DNA of 64,000 nt from Spartobacteria bacterium (GCA_003169695.1 PNAS01000017.1:62001-126000), one strand, 5' to 3'; counted from the stretch's first letter, positions 1-8,909 are shown. Notes: generated by a model not told the origin, from the sequence alone. Program-made: numbers and translations.

Positions 1-1166
1 TGAATCAACCGGCTGATGCGCTCACGCTTGTTCGTGCGCGGATTGTAAACCGTGTCGCCCTTGGAAAGCGTGCCGGAATAAACACGGAAGAAAACCAATT
101 TGCCGACGAATGGATCGCTCCAAAGTTTGAAAGCCAGCGAGCAGAACGTGCCGTTGTCGTCCGTCGGTGCCTCAATCTTCTCGTGCGTGTCCGGCTCCAT
201 TCCCACGGCGGGAGGAATGTCCAACGGGCCTGGCAAATAATCGATGACCGCATCGACCAGGTATTGAACGCCCTTGTTCTTGAAAGCAGAACCGCCCACT
301 ACCGGGACAAATTTGTTTGCCATCGTCTGCCGGCGGATTCCAGCTTTCAACAGTTCCGGCGTGATCGGCTTTTCTTCGAGGAAAAGCATGCCGACTTCAT
401 CGTCAAGATCCGAAATCGCCGTGACAAGATCGTTGTACGCCTTGTCAACGATCGCCTTGTGCTCTTCCGGAACGTCAGTGATCTCGTAAACCGAGCCCTG
501 GTCGTCGCTGTCGGAATAGATGATCGCCTTCTTATTAATAACGTCGAGCTGGCCCTTGAGATAATCTTCTTTCCCGAGCGGGAGGAGAACGGGCCAGACG
601 TTCGCGCCCAGTTTCTTCCGCATCGAGTCGATCGACATCTCGAAGTCGGCCCCGACGCGGTCCATCTTATTAATGAAGGCGATGCGCGGGACGTTGTATT
701 TGTTCGCCTGACGCCAGACGGTTTCCGATTGTGGCTGCACGCCGGCCACGGCGTCGAAAACGGCGATCGCACCATCGAGGACGCGCAGCGAGCGTTCGAC
801 TTCCGCGGTGAAATCGACGTGGCCTGGTGTGTCGATAATGTTCACCCGCATCTTGATGCCTTCGAAAGTCTTGAAGACACCCGGCTCCGGCTTCTGCATC
901 CATGCGCAGGTCGTTGCCGCCGATGTGATCGTGATGCCGCGCTCGCGTTCCTGTTCCATCCAGTCAGTCACGGTTGTGCCTTCGTGCACCTCGCCGATCT
1001 TGTGGATCATGCCGGTGTAGAAAAGAATGCGCTCGGTCAGCGTCGTCTTGCCCGCGTCGATGTGCGCCGCGATCCCGATGTTTCGCGTTCGCTCGAGCGG
1101 ATACTTCCGATCCGGCGAATTCGGATTCGACGGGGCCGCGGATTTTTGTTCGAGCGTGGCAGGCAT
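1..1166 (-). CDS. fusA: Elongation factor G, N-terminal 388 residues (cut by window edge)
   Basis: Translational GTPase that drives ribosomal translocation in the cytoplasm. The reading frame is open from the ATG at 1166 to the left edge. GTPase motifs are all visible: AHIDAGKTT at residues 34-42 (G1), RGITI at 76-80 (G2), DTPGHVDF at 112-119 (G3) and NKMD at 166-169 (G4), followed by the G' insert and the beginning of domain II. The first about 25 residues are a polar extension before the usual EF-G start. It is the third gene of the str operon, 14 bp after rpsG. The match to EF-G is unambiguous. The missing C-terminal half (domains III-V) lies outside the window. Confidence 0.97.
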   Translation of the reverse strand, partial: MPATLEQKSAAPSNPNSPDRKYPLERTRNIGIAAHIDAGKTTLTERILFYTGMIHKIGEVHEGTTVTDWMEQERERGITITSAATTCAWMQKPEPGVFKTFEGIKMRVNIIDTPGHVDFTAEVERSLRVLDGAIAVFDAVAGVQPQSETVWRQANKYNVPRIAFINKMDRVGADFEMSIDSMRKKLGANVWPVLLPLGKEDYLKGQLDVINKKAIIYSDSDDQGSVYEITDVPEEHKAIVDKAYNDLVTAISDLDDEVGMLFLEEKPITPELLKAGIRRQTMANKFVPVVGGSAFKNKGVQYLVDAVIDYLPGPLDIPPAVGMEPDTHEKIEAPTDDNGTFCSLAFKLWSDPFVGKLVFFRVYSGTLSKGDTVYNPRTNKRERISRLI

Positions 1167-1180
1167 GAGAGGAAAAATGG

Positions 1181-1654
1181 TTACCAGCGGAAATGGGCAA
1201 AGGCGCGATTGGCTTGCGCCATCTTGTGGGTGTCGTCGCGTTTCTTGATCGCGTTGCCCTGACCGGCAGCGGCGTCTTTCAATTCAGCGGCGAGCGCTTC
1301 CGCCATCGGCATGCCGCGACGGTTATCGGCGTATTGCACAATCCAGCGCATCGCGAGAGAAACCTGACGCGCCGGCGTGACTTCCATCGGCACTTGGTAA
1401 GTGGCGCCACCGACGCGGCGCGATTTCACTTCCAGACGCGGACGCACATTTTCCAGCGCCTTGTTTACGATCTCGAGTGGATCAACCGCGTCCGAGCCTT
1501 CGCGCGATTTATCGATTGCGGTGTAAACGATCCGTTCCGCGAGCGATTTCTTGCCCCGTTTCATCACGGTGGAAATGAGGCGCGCGACCGCAGGACTGCC
1601 GTAACGCGAGTCGAGCTTCTCCTCTTTTTTGTAAACTTTCCGCCGACGAGACAT
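1181..1654 (-). CDS. rpsG: 30S ribosomal protein S7
   Basis: Primary 16S rRNA-binding protein that nucleates assembly of the 30S head and forms part of the E site. The 157-residue product is the usual bacterial length and starts [13 protein letters not shown]. The conserved central block around residues 75-100 ([20 protein letters not shown]) and the C-terminal [16 protein letters not shown] are typical of S7. It lies 35 bp after rpsL and 14 bp before fusA in the canonical str order, so co-transcription is expected. In other bacteria S7 is the translational repressor of this operon; whether that holds here cannot be read from the sequence. Confidence 0.98.
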   Translation of the reverse strand: MSRRRKVYKKEEKLDSRYGSPAVARLISTVMKRGKKSLAERIVYTAIDKSREGSDAVDPLEIVNKALENVRPRLEVKSRRVGGATYQVPMEVTPARQVSLAMRWIVQYADNRRGMPMAEALAAELKDAAAGQGNAIKKRDDTHKMAQANRAFAHFRW

Positions 1655-1689
1655 TTGGTTCTGTTTCCGTAATTATTAGCAAGCTGAAA

Positions 1690-2106
1690 TTATTTCTTCG
1701 GTTTCGCGCCTTCTTTTGCCGTCGCATCGCCTCCCGATTTCGGACGCTTCGCTCCGTATTTCGAACGGCTGCGACGGCGCCCGTCAACGCCGAGGCTATC
1801 GAGCGTTCCCCGCACAATGTGGTAGCGCACGCCCGGCAAATCCTTCACGCGTCCGCCTCGCACGAGCACAATTGAATGCTCCTGGAGATTGTGTCCTTCG
1901 CCGGGAATGTAGGCAATCACTTCCTGGCCATTCGTCAACCGCACTTTTGCCACTTTTCGTAGAGCAGAATTCGGCTTCTTCGGTGTGCGCGTCATCACCT
2001 GCGTGCATACCCCGCGCCGCTGCGGACAGTTCTTTAGGGCGGGTGATTTCGATTTCACCGAGACCTTCTTTCGTCCCTTGCGAATAAGCTGATTAATAGT
2101 TGGCAT
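1690..2106 (-). CDS. rpsL: 30S ribosomal protein S12
   Basis: Decoding-centre protein of the small subunit, 138 residues. I chose the ATG at 2106 because [14 protein letters not shown] matches the S12 N-terminus; the frame stays open 58 codons further upstream but that part is not S12-like and overlaps the promoter. The TPKKPNSA loop at residues 41-48 carries Lys43, and GRVKDLPG carries the second conserved lysine, so the sequence has the streptomycin-sensitive form at both classical resistance positions. The C-terminus has a short extra tail ([16 protein letters not shown]). It is the first gene of the str operon. Confidence 0.97.
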   Translation of the reverse strand: MPTINQLIRKGRKKVSVKSKSPALKNCPQRRGVCTQVMTRTPKKPNSALRKVAKVRLTNGQEVIAYIPGEGHNLQEHSIVLVRGGRVKDLPGVRYHIVRGTLDSLGVDGRRRSRSKYGAKRPKSGGDATAKEGAKPKK

Positions 2107-2117
2107 CTTCGTTAAAT

Positions 2118-2147
2118 TAAAAGCCGCCCGATCTCGTAATCCGGGCG
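2118..2147 (-). terminator. Terminator-like hairpin in the rpsL leader (possible attenuator)
   Basis: Read on the minus strand, an 8-bp GC-rich stem (arms about 2149-2142 and 2130-2123, including one G-T wobble, 11-nt loop) is followed directly by TTTTAATTT. This looks like an intrinsic terminator, but it lies between the predicted promoter and the rpsL start codon, only about 15-40 nt before the ATG. It could attenuate the str operon or mask the ribosome-binding region. No known r-protein leader motif was recognised. Confidence 0.4.
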
Positions 2148-2205
2148 ACAAAAAAACCGCACAGGCCGCGTTCACCTTCCCACGCACCTGATGCGGAGAG
2201 CGGGC

Positions 2206-2233
2206 AATATAGGAACGATTCGAAACGCTGCAA
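2206..2233 (-). promoter_or_regulatory. Predicted sigma-70-type promoter of the str operon
   Basis: On the minus strand TTGCAG (2233-2228) is separated by 16 bp from TATATT (2211-2206), close to the -35/-10 consensus. Transcription would begin near 2198 and give a leader of about 90 nt before rpsL. It is the best match in the divergent region between rpsL and the GbsR-type regulator. Confidence 0.5.
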
Positions 2234-2314
2234 CAATATTTTCGCAAGTTTGAACCGCTGCCGTCAATCGACGACGGCATGCCCTGAGCCAGAGCGGCAG
2301 TCCGAAATGACCAA

Positions 2315-2343
2315 TTGACATTCAGCGCTATTTCCTTTATTTC
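2315..2343 (+). promoter_or_regulatory. Predicted promoter of the GbsR-type regulator
   Basis: A consensus -35 hexamer TTGACA (2315-2320) is followed after 17 bp by a weak -10 (TATTTC, 2338-2343). The -10 overlaps the palindrome at 2341-2356, an arrangement expected for autorepression. The -10 match is poor, so confidence is limited. Confidence 0.35.
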
Positions 2344-2356
2344 TGTTTAGACAGAA
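2341..2356. promoter_or_regulatory. Palindromic operator candidate TTCTGTTTAGACAGAA
   Basis: Perfect 6-bp inverted arms (TTCTGT/ACAGAA) around a 4-bp centre, located 13 bp before the start codon of a winged-helix regulator and overlapping its putative -10. Autoregulation through such a site is common for MarR/GbsR-type proteins. The assignment is inferred from position and symmetry only. Confidence 0.4.
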
Positions 2357-2369
2357 TAGACTGACATTT

Positions 2370-2903
2370 ATGGCAAATCTCTCTCCCGTGGCGCAAAAGT
2401 TTATTCTCCACTGGGGAGAGATGGGCACGCGCTGGGGCATTAATCGCACCGTCGCCCAAATCCACGCTCTTCTCTTCCTCTCCGAGAAGCCCCTGCCTGC
2501 CGATGAGATCGCCGAGACCCTCGGCATTGCCCGTTCGAATACGAGCACAAGCCTGCGGGAATTGCAGAACTGGGGCATCGTTCGAATCGTTCACGTCTTG
2601 GGCGATCGCCGGGATCACTTCGCCTCGATGAAGGACGTCTTCGCCATGTTCCGGGCGATCGCGCACCAGCGGAAAAAGCGAGAGATTGACCCGACGGTTC
2701 ATGTCCTGCGCGATTGCCTCGCGGGGGCGGATAAACCAAAAGCAGCTGGCGCGCATATCCGCGGCCGCCTGTCGGACCTTCTGGATTTTTTCGAGCTGGC
2801 CAGCGCTGCGTACGAGAGGCTGGAGAAACTGCCCACGCCCGCTGTTCTCAAGCTCGCGAAGCTCGGAGACAGGGCGCTGCGCATGGTGGGCATTTCCAAA
2901 TAG
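2370..2903 (+). CDS. GbsR/MarR-family transcriptional regulator
   Basis: 177-residue DNA-binding protein. Residues about 10-90 form a winged helix-turn-helix: GINRTVAQIHALLFLSEKPL, then the recognition region ETLGIARSNTSTSLRELQNW, and a wing around VHVLGDRRDHF. This is the pattern of the GbsR branch of the MarR superfamily (COG1510), whose members regulate osmoprotectant or envelope genes in other bacteria. The C-terminal half is helical and probably dimerises. A palindrome lies just upstream. The next gene starts 11 bp after its stop, so the two probably form one unit. The ligand and targets are unknown. Confidence 0.8.
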   Translation: MANLSPVAQKFILHWGEMGTRWGINRTVAQIHALLFLSEKPLPADEIAETLGIARSNTSTSLRELQNWGIVRIVHVLGDRRDHFASMKDVFAMFRAIAHQRKKREIDPTVHVLRDCLAGADKPKAAGAHIRGRLSDLLDFFELASAAYERLEKLPTPAVLKLAKLGDRALRMVGISK

Positions 2904-2914
2904 CCTTCGGACGT

Positions 2915-3724
2915 TTGACGACTGCAACCGCCACCAGCGATTTGAGCAAAGCGGGCAAGCGCCGGATGCTCACGAACGCAGGCGAACCACTCTTTCTCGC
3001 CGCTTGGGACCGAGCGGTCTTCATCCACTACGAGGCAGATCCCCGTCTCTTGCAGCGGCAAGTTCCGTTCGAGCTCGATCTGCGTGACGGGCATGGGTTT
3101 GTCAGCATCGTAGCATTCACCTTGTTAAGAATGCGTCCGCGCATCGGTGGGCGGTTTGCCGAATGGATCTTCAGGCCCATTGCTTCGCACGAATTTCTTA
3201 ACGTTCGTACTTACGTCCGGCATGACGGCGAGTCCGGCATCTTTTTCCTGGCCGAATGGCTTTCCAATCCGCTGAGCGTCCGCTTGGGCCCGCTGACCTT
3301 CGGTTTACCGTACCGCTTCGGCCACCTCAGATACGCGCATGCGCAGGACGACGGCGAGATATTCGGGACCGTAACAGCAAACGAGGGCCAGCTTGGATAT
3401 CGCGCGACGATCCCGGTCACCAGCTTTGACCCGAGCGAAACTGGATCGCAGACGGAGTTCTTGGTGGAGCGTTACACTGCTTTCACTTGCCAACGACGGC
3501 GCCGCTGTCTTTTCCGAGTGTGGCACGAGCCCTGGCACCAGACGCCAATCGAAATCGAAGTCACTGCGGACGATCTGCTCGCCTCTACGGGACAGTGGTG
3601 GAGGAGCGCCGAATGCGTGGGGGCAAACTATTCCCCAGGTGTAGACGTCTGGATGGGACGGCCGCACCGGATCGCCGATCAATTCGCGCCAGCGAGTTCA
3701 CCGAGTTCCGCCCATCGCGCATAA
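2915..3724 (+). CDS. DUF2071 (YqjF-like) family protein
   Basis: 269-residue soluble protein of unknown function. The N-terminal pattern PLFLAAWDRAVFIHYEADP, then VSIVAFTLLRMRPR and FLNVRTYVRHDGESGIFFL, is characteristic of DUF2071/COG3361. The start is TTG at 2915, 11 bp after the regulator stop; an in-frame ATG at 2966 would also keep the whole domain. The C-terminus overlaps the convergent ABC-F gene by 46 bp. Pairing with the GbsR-type gene suggests co-regulation, but the substrate or role is not known for the family. Confidence 0.7.
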   Translation: MTTATATSDLSKAGKRRMLTNAGEPLFLAAWDRAVFIHYEADPRLLQRQVPFELDLRDGHGFVSIVAFTLLRMRPRIGGRFAEWIFRPIASHEFLNVRTYVRHDGESGIFFLAEWLSNPLSVRLGPLTFGLPYRFGHLRYAHAQDDGEIFGTVTANEGQLGYRATIPVTSFDPSETGSQTEFLVERYTAFTCQRRRRCLFRVWHEPWHQTPIEIEVTADDLLASTGQWWRSAECVGANYSPGVDVWMGRPHRIADQFAPASSPSSAHRA

Positions 3725-5559
3725 AGGCGCGCGACCTCACCGCGGGCGGCGCGGAGCTCGGTCTCAAACTTCACGTAATCGGCCGCGTGCGTCGCGAAGA
3801 AGTCCGGCTCAGCAAAAAGCGCTTCGATTCTGGCGACTTCGTTTTCCGCGGCGAGGATCGCGGCCTCCATTCCTTCGAGTTCTCGCTCCTCCTTCCACTT
3901 CAGTTTGCGCGGCTTTGCGGCCGCTCGTTGCGAAACGCCCGACTTGGCGGGTTCGCTGTTGATTACCTTCGCTTCCGCCGACCGTTTCTCAAGGTAGTAA
4001 TCGTAATTCCCGACGCCGTACCGGAGGACCCCCTCCCCTTCGAAGGCGAGAATCGACGTGCAAACGCGATTGAGAAAATAACGATCGTGGCTCACTACGA
4101 TCACGCTGCCGCCAAAGGCAACCAACGCCTCTTCAAGCAACCGCAGCGTGCCGAGATCAAGATCATTTGTCGGTTCGTCGAGAATGAGAACGTTGCCGCC
4201 GCGCTTGAGAATTTTCGCGAGCAAGACTCGACTCCGCTCGCCTCCGCTGAGCTGATTGATCTTCGTGTTGATGCGCTCCTCGGTGAAAAGGAATCGCCGG
4301 AGATACCCGCGCAACGTGATGTTCTCCTCGCCGAGGCGAACGTATTCGCTCCCCTCGCCGACTTCCTCCCAGACTGTCTTTGCGTCATCGAGAAGGAGCC
4401 GATTTTGATCGACGTAATTAATCTCCGTGCGCGTGCCGATCTCCACCACGCCGCTCGTGGGTTCCAGCTGTTGCAGCATGATCTTGAGCAGCGTTGATTT
4501 TCCAAGGCCGTTCCGCCCCACGATGCCGAGCCGTTCCCGCGCCGCGAGATTCAGCGAAACATTTTGGAACAGCGTGCGGCCGCCGAGTTCCATCCCCACG
4601 TCGCGCAACTCGATCACACGATTCGCCAGCTTCGGCGCGGGCGGGATAATGAGATCGACATCGAGCTCCCCTTCGGGCGGACCCTGCTGCGCCATCTCAA
4701 AGTAGCGCTCGACGCGATCCACCGATTTCGTTCGCCGCGCGCGGGGCGCTTTCCTCACCCATTCGAGCTCGCGCTTCAAAAACTTCTGGCGCTTGTGCTC
4801 CTGCATCTCCTCGACCGCCTGGCGTTCCGCGCGAGCCAGCAGGTAATCGGTGTAATTGCCTTCGTAGCTGTAAAACTTTCCGTGCGAAAGCTCGACCACC
4901 CGCGTCGCGATGCGATCGAGAAAGTAACGGTCGTGCGCCACGAAAAGGCAGGTGCCGGAATAGCGCGCTAGGAAATCCTCTAGCCATTCGATCGACCCGG
5001 TATCCAAATGGTTCGTCGGTTCGTCTAGGATCAAGAAATCGGGACGGGCAAGCAACGCGCGGCAAAGCGCGACCCGTCGCTTCTCTCCGCCGGAAAGACT
5101 CGCCACAATCCGTTCGGGATCCGGCGCATGAAGATTTGTAATTAGGCCCTTGATCCGATGCTCGAGATTCCAGCCATCGAAATGCGAGATCTGATCGAGC
5201 AGAATTCCGCTCCGCGCGCTTTCGGCCGGCGCGAGTTCGTACTCCACGATCAAATCCAAGATGCGTTGCGCACCGGAGAGGATGTTGGCGTGCACAGTCG
5301 CCTTCTCCTCCAACTCGAACATCTGCGGCATGTAGCCAACGACGAGATCGCGGCGTGGATTGAACTCGCCCGCGTCCGGCTTCATAATGCCGGCGGCGAT
5401 TTGCAGGAATGTCGATTTGCCGGAGCCGTTGCGTCCGACAAGGCCAACGCGTTCGCCTTCCAGAATCGTAACCGTCGCGTGATCGAGCACCGCCTGATTC
5501 CCAAACCGCACAACGAGTTCCGTGGCGCTGGCGATGGCGTTTAGAACCGGCTCCGACAT
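3679..5559 (-). CDS. ABC-F family ATPase (Uup/Ett-type, ribosome-associated)
   Basis: 626-residue protein with two ABC ATPase domains in one chain and no membrane segments, the ABC-F layout. Domain 1 has Walker A GRNGSGKST at residues 42-50, signature LSGGEKRRVALCRALL and Walker B LILDEPTNHLD. Domain 2 has GRNGLGKST, LSGGERSRVLLAKIL and LILDEPTNDLD. A charged linker (residues about 240-300) and a C-terminal coiled-coil segment of about 80 residues resemble Uup. ABC-F proteins act on the ribosome or on DNA-repair intermediates, not in transport. The ATG at 5559 (MSEPVLNAIASATELVVRFG) is preferred over an upstream in-frame ATG at 5574. Divergent from tgt with 63 bp between the starts. Confidence 0.9.
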   Translation of the reverse strand: MSEPVLNAIASATELVVRFGNQAVLDHATVTILEGERVGLVGRNGSGKSTFLQIAAGIMKPDAGEFNPRRDLVVGYMPQMFELEEKATVHANILSGAQRILDLIVEYELAPAESARSGILLDQISHFDGWNLEHRIKGLITNLHAPDPERIVASLSGGEKRRVALCRALLARPDFLILDEPTNHLDTGSIEWLEDFLARYSGTCLFVAHDRYFLDRIATRVVELSHGKFYSYEGNYTDYLLARAERQAVEEMQEHKRQKFLKRELEWVRKAPRARRTKSVDRVERYFEMAQQGPPEGELDVDLIIPPAPKLANRVIELRDVGMELGGRTLFQNVSLNLAARERLGIVGRNGLGKSTLLKIMLQQLEPTSGVVEIGTRTEINYVDQNRLLLDDAKTVWEEVGEGSEYVRLGEENITLRGYLRRFLFTEERINTKINQLSGGERSRVLLAKILKRGGNVLILDEPTNDLDLGTLRLLEEALVAFGGSVIVVSHDRYFLNRVCTSILAFEGEGVLRYGVGNYDYYLEKRSAEAKVINSEPAKSGVSQRAAAKPRKLKWKEERELEGMEAAILAAENEVARIEALFAEPDFFATHAADYVKFETELRAARGEVARLYARWAELGELAGAN

Positions 5560-5622
5560 CCTTCCAGATAACACATTGTCCGCTTGCGATCAGCCACCGC
5601 CCTCCGCAAACTGCCGCGCCAT

Positions 5623-6801
5623 ATGTTCGAACTGCTCGGCAAAGATGCCGCGTCGAAGGCGCGGCGCGGTCGCCTGACGACTGCTCATGGCGTGATCGAA
5701 ACGCCGGCGTTCATGCCGGTCGGGACGCAAGGTAGTGTGAAGGCAGTCAGCCCACAGGAGCTGCATGAGCTCGAGGCACAGATCGTTCTGGGGAACACCT
5801 ATCATCTATTCGTTAGGCCGGGGCTCGAGGTGATTCGTCATTTCGGGGGATTGCATCGCTTCATGAATTGGGATGGGCCGATTCTGACGGATAGCGGGGG
5901 GTATCAGATTTTCTCTCTGGCGAAGTTGAGGAAGATCACGGAGGAGGGCGTCGCGTTTCAGAATCATCTTGATGGGACGCCGACCTTTATTTCGCCGGAA
6001 ATCGCGATGGAGATTCAGGCGGCGCTCGGGAGCGATATCGCTATGGTGCTCGATGAGTGCCCGCCGTGGCCATGTGAGTACGATTACGCGGCGCGGAGTC
6101 TGGAGATGACGCTGCGTTGGGCGGAGAGGTGCAAGGCGGCAGCGCGGGAGAAAGAGGAAAACGTCCAACATCCAAGGTCCAACGTCCAACGTCCAACTGA
6201 AGAGCCTTCGCGTGGCGCCGTTTTTGGAATCGTGCAGGGGGGGACGTTTGAGGATCTGCGGCGGTCAAGCGCGCAGGCCCTGGCGGCGATGGATTTCGAT
6301 GGGTACGCGATCGGGGGCGTGAGCGTGGGCGAACCAGAAGCGGAGATGATGCAGGCGGTGGAGTGGAGCGAACCGCATTTGCCTGAGAACAAGCCCCGTT
6401 ATGCGATGGGCCTCGGTACGCCACCGCAGCTGATCGAATTGATCGCGCGCGGCATGGACATGTTTGATTGCGTCTTGCCTACGCGGCTCGCGCGCAGCGG
6501 AACCGCGTTCACAGCCAGCGGCACGCTCAATCTAAAGAACGCCGAATTCGCGATGCAAAAGGAACCGATCGAAGAGGGCTGCACTTGTCCGGCGTGCGGA
6601 GATTTCACGCGCGGCTATATCCGGCACCTGGTTAAGGCCGAGGAAATCCTCGGGTTGCGATTGATCACCATTCACAACCTGCATTTCTACCTCAATCTCA
6701 TGAGGCGCGCGCGCCGCGCGATCGAGAACGGAACCTTCGCTGAACTGCGCGCTCAGACGCTCACCGAAGACAAAACGCCCGGGGCAACACTCGATCAGTA
6801 G
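5623..6801 (+). CDS. tgt: Queuine tRNA-ribosyltransferase (Tgt) with an internal repeat insertion
   Basis: Exchanges guanine-34 of GUN-anticodon tRNAs for preQ1, a step of queuosine synthesis. The 392-residue product begins MFELLGKDAASKARRGRL; a TTG 39 bp upstream is possible but not conserved. PILTDSGGYQIFSL carries the conserved Asp90, MFDCVLPTRLARSG carries the nucleophilic Asp, and CTCPAC followed by a downstream His forms the zinc site. Between KAAAREKE and PSRGAVFGIVQGG there are about 17 extra residues compared with typical Tgt. They are encoded mostly by five copies of a 7-bp tandem repeat (6163-6197). The gene normally sits next to yajC-secDF; here about 7 kb of O-acetylation genes intervene. 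Confidence 0.95.
   Translation: MFELLGKDAASKARRGRLTTAHGVIETPAFMPVGTQGSVKAVSPQELHELEAQIVLGNTYHLFVRPGLEVIRHFGGLHRFMNWDGPILTDSGGYQIFSLAKLRKITEEGVAFQNHLDGTPTFISPEIAMEIQAALGSDIAMVLDECPPWPCEYDYAARSLEMTLRWAERCKAAAREKEENVQHPRSNVQRPTEEPSRGAVFGIVQGGTFEDLRRSSAQALAAMDFDGYAIGGVSVGEPEAEMMQAVEWSEPHLPENKPRYAMGLGTPPQLIELIARGMDMFDCVLPTRLARSGTAFTASGTLNLKNAEFAMQKEPIEEGCTCPACGDFTRGYIRHLVKAEEILGLRLITIHNLHFYLNLMRRARRAIENGTFAELRAQTLTEDKTPGATLDQ
6163..6197 (+). repeat. Heptanucleotide tandem repeat (GTCCAAC)x5 inside tgt
   Basis: Five consecutive 7-bp units: GTCCAAC, ATCCAAG, then three GTCCAAC. The unit is not a multiple of three, so gain or loss of a single unit would shift the tgt frame. The encoded residues (NVQHPRSNVQRP) lie in an insertion relative to the family. 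Confidence 0.95.
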
Positions 6802-6826
6802 TAGCTTCGCCAGCGGAGGAATCCGC

Positions 6827-7645
6827 CTAGCTCTCCTTGAGGCGGCTGAATTTTCGGTCCCGTATGCTTCGCGACAGTTTCGAATCCAAATCGCCCTGAA
6901 TCCTCCGGGCCCACGTCTCCGAGGCCTCGCTGTTGTAATGGATTCCATCTCCGCCGGTTTTGCCGGCGACGTAATGCGTCACCTCCCGCGAATCCACCAG
7001 CTGGAAGCCATCGCGTCTTGCCGCCTGCCGAATCAGTCCGTGCACTTTCCCCTGCGTCTTTCTCAAACGCGAGGAATCCGGCGGCGTAATCCAGATGATT
7101 TCCTGAACAGAGCCACGGCGAGCTTCGCTGATAAAGCGGTCAAGATAGTTGCTCATCTGTGCATCCGTGAGCGAGCGATCCATCCAATTCGTTCCGAGCT
7201 GGACGATGAGGATCGTCGGCTTGTGTTTGTTGATCAGCTTCGCCAGCTTCGGCGTTAGCGTGGGTCGCGGCGGCTTCCCATTCACGAAATCACGGAACAC
7301 GTCAGAGTCTATGGTGTGCTGGCGATAACCGCACTTGGTGATGAATTCCGGTTCTCCGCTCAACCAGTGTTCCGGAGACGAACCGCAGGAAGCATAGGCG
7401 GCCACGGGATATTTCTGCGCAAGATGCCCTTGGACCACTTCGCCGAATTTCCCGACGGACAATGAGTCGCCCACCATCAGGATGCTTGGTGGCGGGCCCT
7501 CGGGAGTCTTCGGGGATTTTTGCTTGCCGCTCGCGACGAGGACGAAACTGCCGATGCCCACGAGAACGGCCAGGAGCAACAGCATAGGCTGGAGCACGGT
7601 GGGCCAGGCTTTCTTAATGCGCATGCTCAGGGTGTTTGGTTTCAT
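6827..7645 (-). CDS. Membrane-anchored SGNH/GDSL hydrolase-like protein
   Basis: 272 residues: a short cytoplasmic N-terminus, one hydrophobic anchor or signal at about 17-40, then an SGNH fold outside the membrane. Block I ILMVGDSLSVG carries Ser61, block III is VQLGTNW, and GDGIHYNSE near residue 238 supplies the Asp/His pair. SGNH proteins act as esterases or O-acetyltransferases on surface polysaccharide or peptidoglycan. The gene overlaps the end of the preceding SGNH gene by 32 bp (11 bp if the in-frame ATG at 7624 is used), suggesting coupled translation. It belongs to the O-acetylation cassette between tgt and yajC. The exact substrate is unknown. Confidence 0.75.
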   Translation of the reverse strand: MKPNTLSMRIKKAWPTVLQPMLLLLAVLVGIGSFVLVASGKQKSPKTPEGPPPSILMVGDSLSVGKFGEVVQGHLAQKYPVAAYASCGSSPEHWLSGEPEFITKCGYRQHTIDSDVFRDFVNGKPPRPTLTPKLAKLINKHKPTILIVQLGTNWMDRSLTDAQMSNYLDRFISEARRGSVQEIIWITPPDSSRLRKTQGKVHGLIRQAARRDGFQLVDSREVTHYVAGKTGGDGIHYNSEASETWARRIQGDLDSKLSRSIRDRKFSRLKES

Positions 7646-8909
7646 CCTGGATCCGGATGTAGGGTTGAAGATTGATTAATCCGGAATCATCCTTGGATTT
7701 CACGGTTTTCCAAACGGTGTCTTCCAGTTCATGCAGCTGGAGCTTATAGGTTTTCCCGACGCGATAGCGGAGCTTCTGCTTTTTCAGCCCAATGTAGGCG
7801 GGATGCATCACCAGTATTTGCTTTTCCGAATATTGGCCAGCGACAAGTTTGTTAACTTCGTAGACGTAGCCGACGAGATATTCCTGGTAGGGCAGCAATT
7901 CCTTTACCGGGATGGGCTCGGTCTTGAATATTAATTTCGCTTTTACCTGGAGCGTTTGGTCCCTCTGCTTTTCGGCTGGTGGCGTCGGCTGCTCGTGCGC
8001 GATCGCCAACACGGGCATTTTTTCCGATAACGGCTTGAGCGTCGCGAGCGGCTGCAGAGATAGATCGTGCTCGATGACCTCGAATACTTTGTCGGCCCAC
8101 AGGTCCATGTCCACGCCGAGGAAATGCTCGTGGTCAGGTTCCATGTGGCGATACGGATACGCGACAAGCGTTCGGCTATCAATCACGTTGGCAATGCTGC
8201 CGATGTCGGCCCGCGTTTGTTCGAGCACGAACTCCTGAATCTCCTTCGAAACTCTTCCGGAGGTGGGAGACGCCACCCAATAGATTTTCCGTAACGTCGA
8301 CGGACTTCGGACCGCTTTGGTAATGAAAGGAACCAGATAACTTCTCAGGGCGGGGCCGTGGCGATTCGGGCTCACTGTTCTGTGATCCGGGAACAGATCG
8401 AACAAATTCGTGCCGGTTTGCATGATCAGAATGTCGGGCTGGAGCGCAACCAGCAAGTCCTCGAGCTTTGGAACGGGATGCGGATTAGGCACGTGCCCGC
8501 GTCTCATGCCATACACGTCCTGCAATTCTCGCGCGCGGCCCGAGCCGTTCGACTCGATGCTCATGAATCCGCAATGCGTTTTGATATTGGTGTACGGCCG
8601 CTCCTTGAGCCAGCTCAGCGGATTCGTCCCGCAGGCGAGATAAGTGAACGTGGATTTCACCCGCGGATTTTTCCGGAGCCTTTCGTCCAACCTCTTTCCG
8701 AATCCGCACAGAGCCAGGGAGTCGCCGAGAATCAAGACATTGATGCCTTCGGACGGCGGGGCGGTCTGTTGCGGAGGAATTGGTTGATTCTCAACCGGCT
8801 TTGATTGCGCGAAGACCGAAAGCGATCCGCATCCAAAAACAGCAGCGCCGACGACGATAGAGACAAGCGTTCGACACCTCCTGTAAATCTTTTTCCAAAA
8901 GGTGCTCAT
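7614..8909 (-). CDS. Secreted SGNH-type protein with extra C-terminal domain
   Basis: 431 residues from the ATG at 8909 (MSTFWKKIYRRCRT); a longer open frame upstream lacks a plausible signal and would overlap the next gene. An N-terminal signal or anchor ends near SLSVFAQS. LILGDSLALCGFG gives block I Ser64, and MQTGTNLF is the block III region. EPDHEHFLGVDMDLWADK supplies the probable Asp/His residues. Residues about 310-431 form a separate beta-rich domain with a Leu-Pro-Tyr motif and a VGYVYEV strand, and a similar pattern occurs at the end of the protein encoded at 11809-13548. The context (MBOAT and AlgJ-like genes) points to acyl transfer onto an exported polymer. Confidence 0.65.
   Translation of the reverse strand: MSTFWKKIYRRCRTLVSIVVGAAVFGCGSLSVFAQSKPVENQPIPPQQTAPPSEGINVLILGDSLALCGFGKRLDERLRKNPRVKSTFTYLACGTNPLSWLKERPYTNIKTHCGFMSIESNGSGRARELQDVYGMRRGHVPNPHPVPKLEDLLVALQPDILIMQTGTNLFDLFPDHRTVSPNRHGPALRSYLVPFITKAVRSPSTLRKIYWVASPTSGRVSKEIQEFVLEQTRADIGSIANVIDSRTLVAYPYRHMEPDHEHFLGVDMDLWADKVFEVIEHDLSLQPLATLKPLSEKMPVLAIAHEQPTPPAEKQRDQTLQVKAKLIFKTEPIPVKELLPYQEYLVGYVYEVNKLVAGQYSEKQILVMHPAYIGLKKQKLRYRVGKTYKLQLHELEDTVWKTVKSKDDSGLINLQPYIRIQDETKHPEHAH

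Noticed and set aside
183-1262. 359-codon plus-strand frame opposite fusA
   Set aside because: Shadow of the EF-G gene, which has all GTPase motifs on the minus strand.
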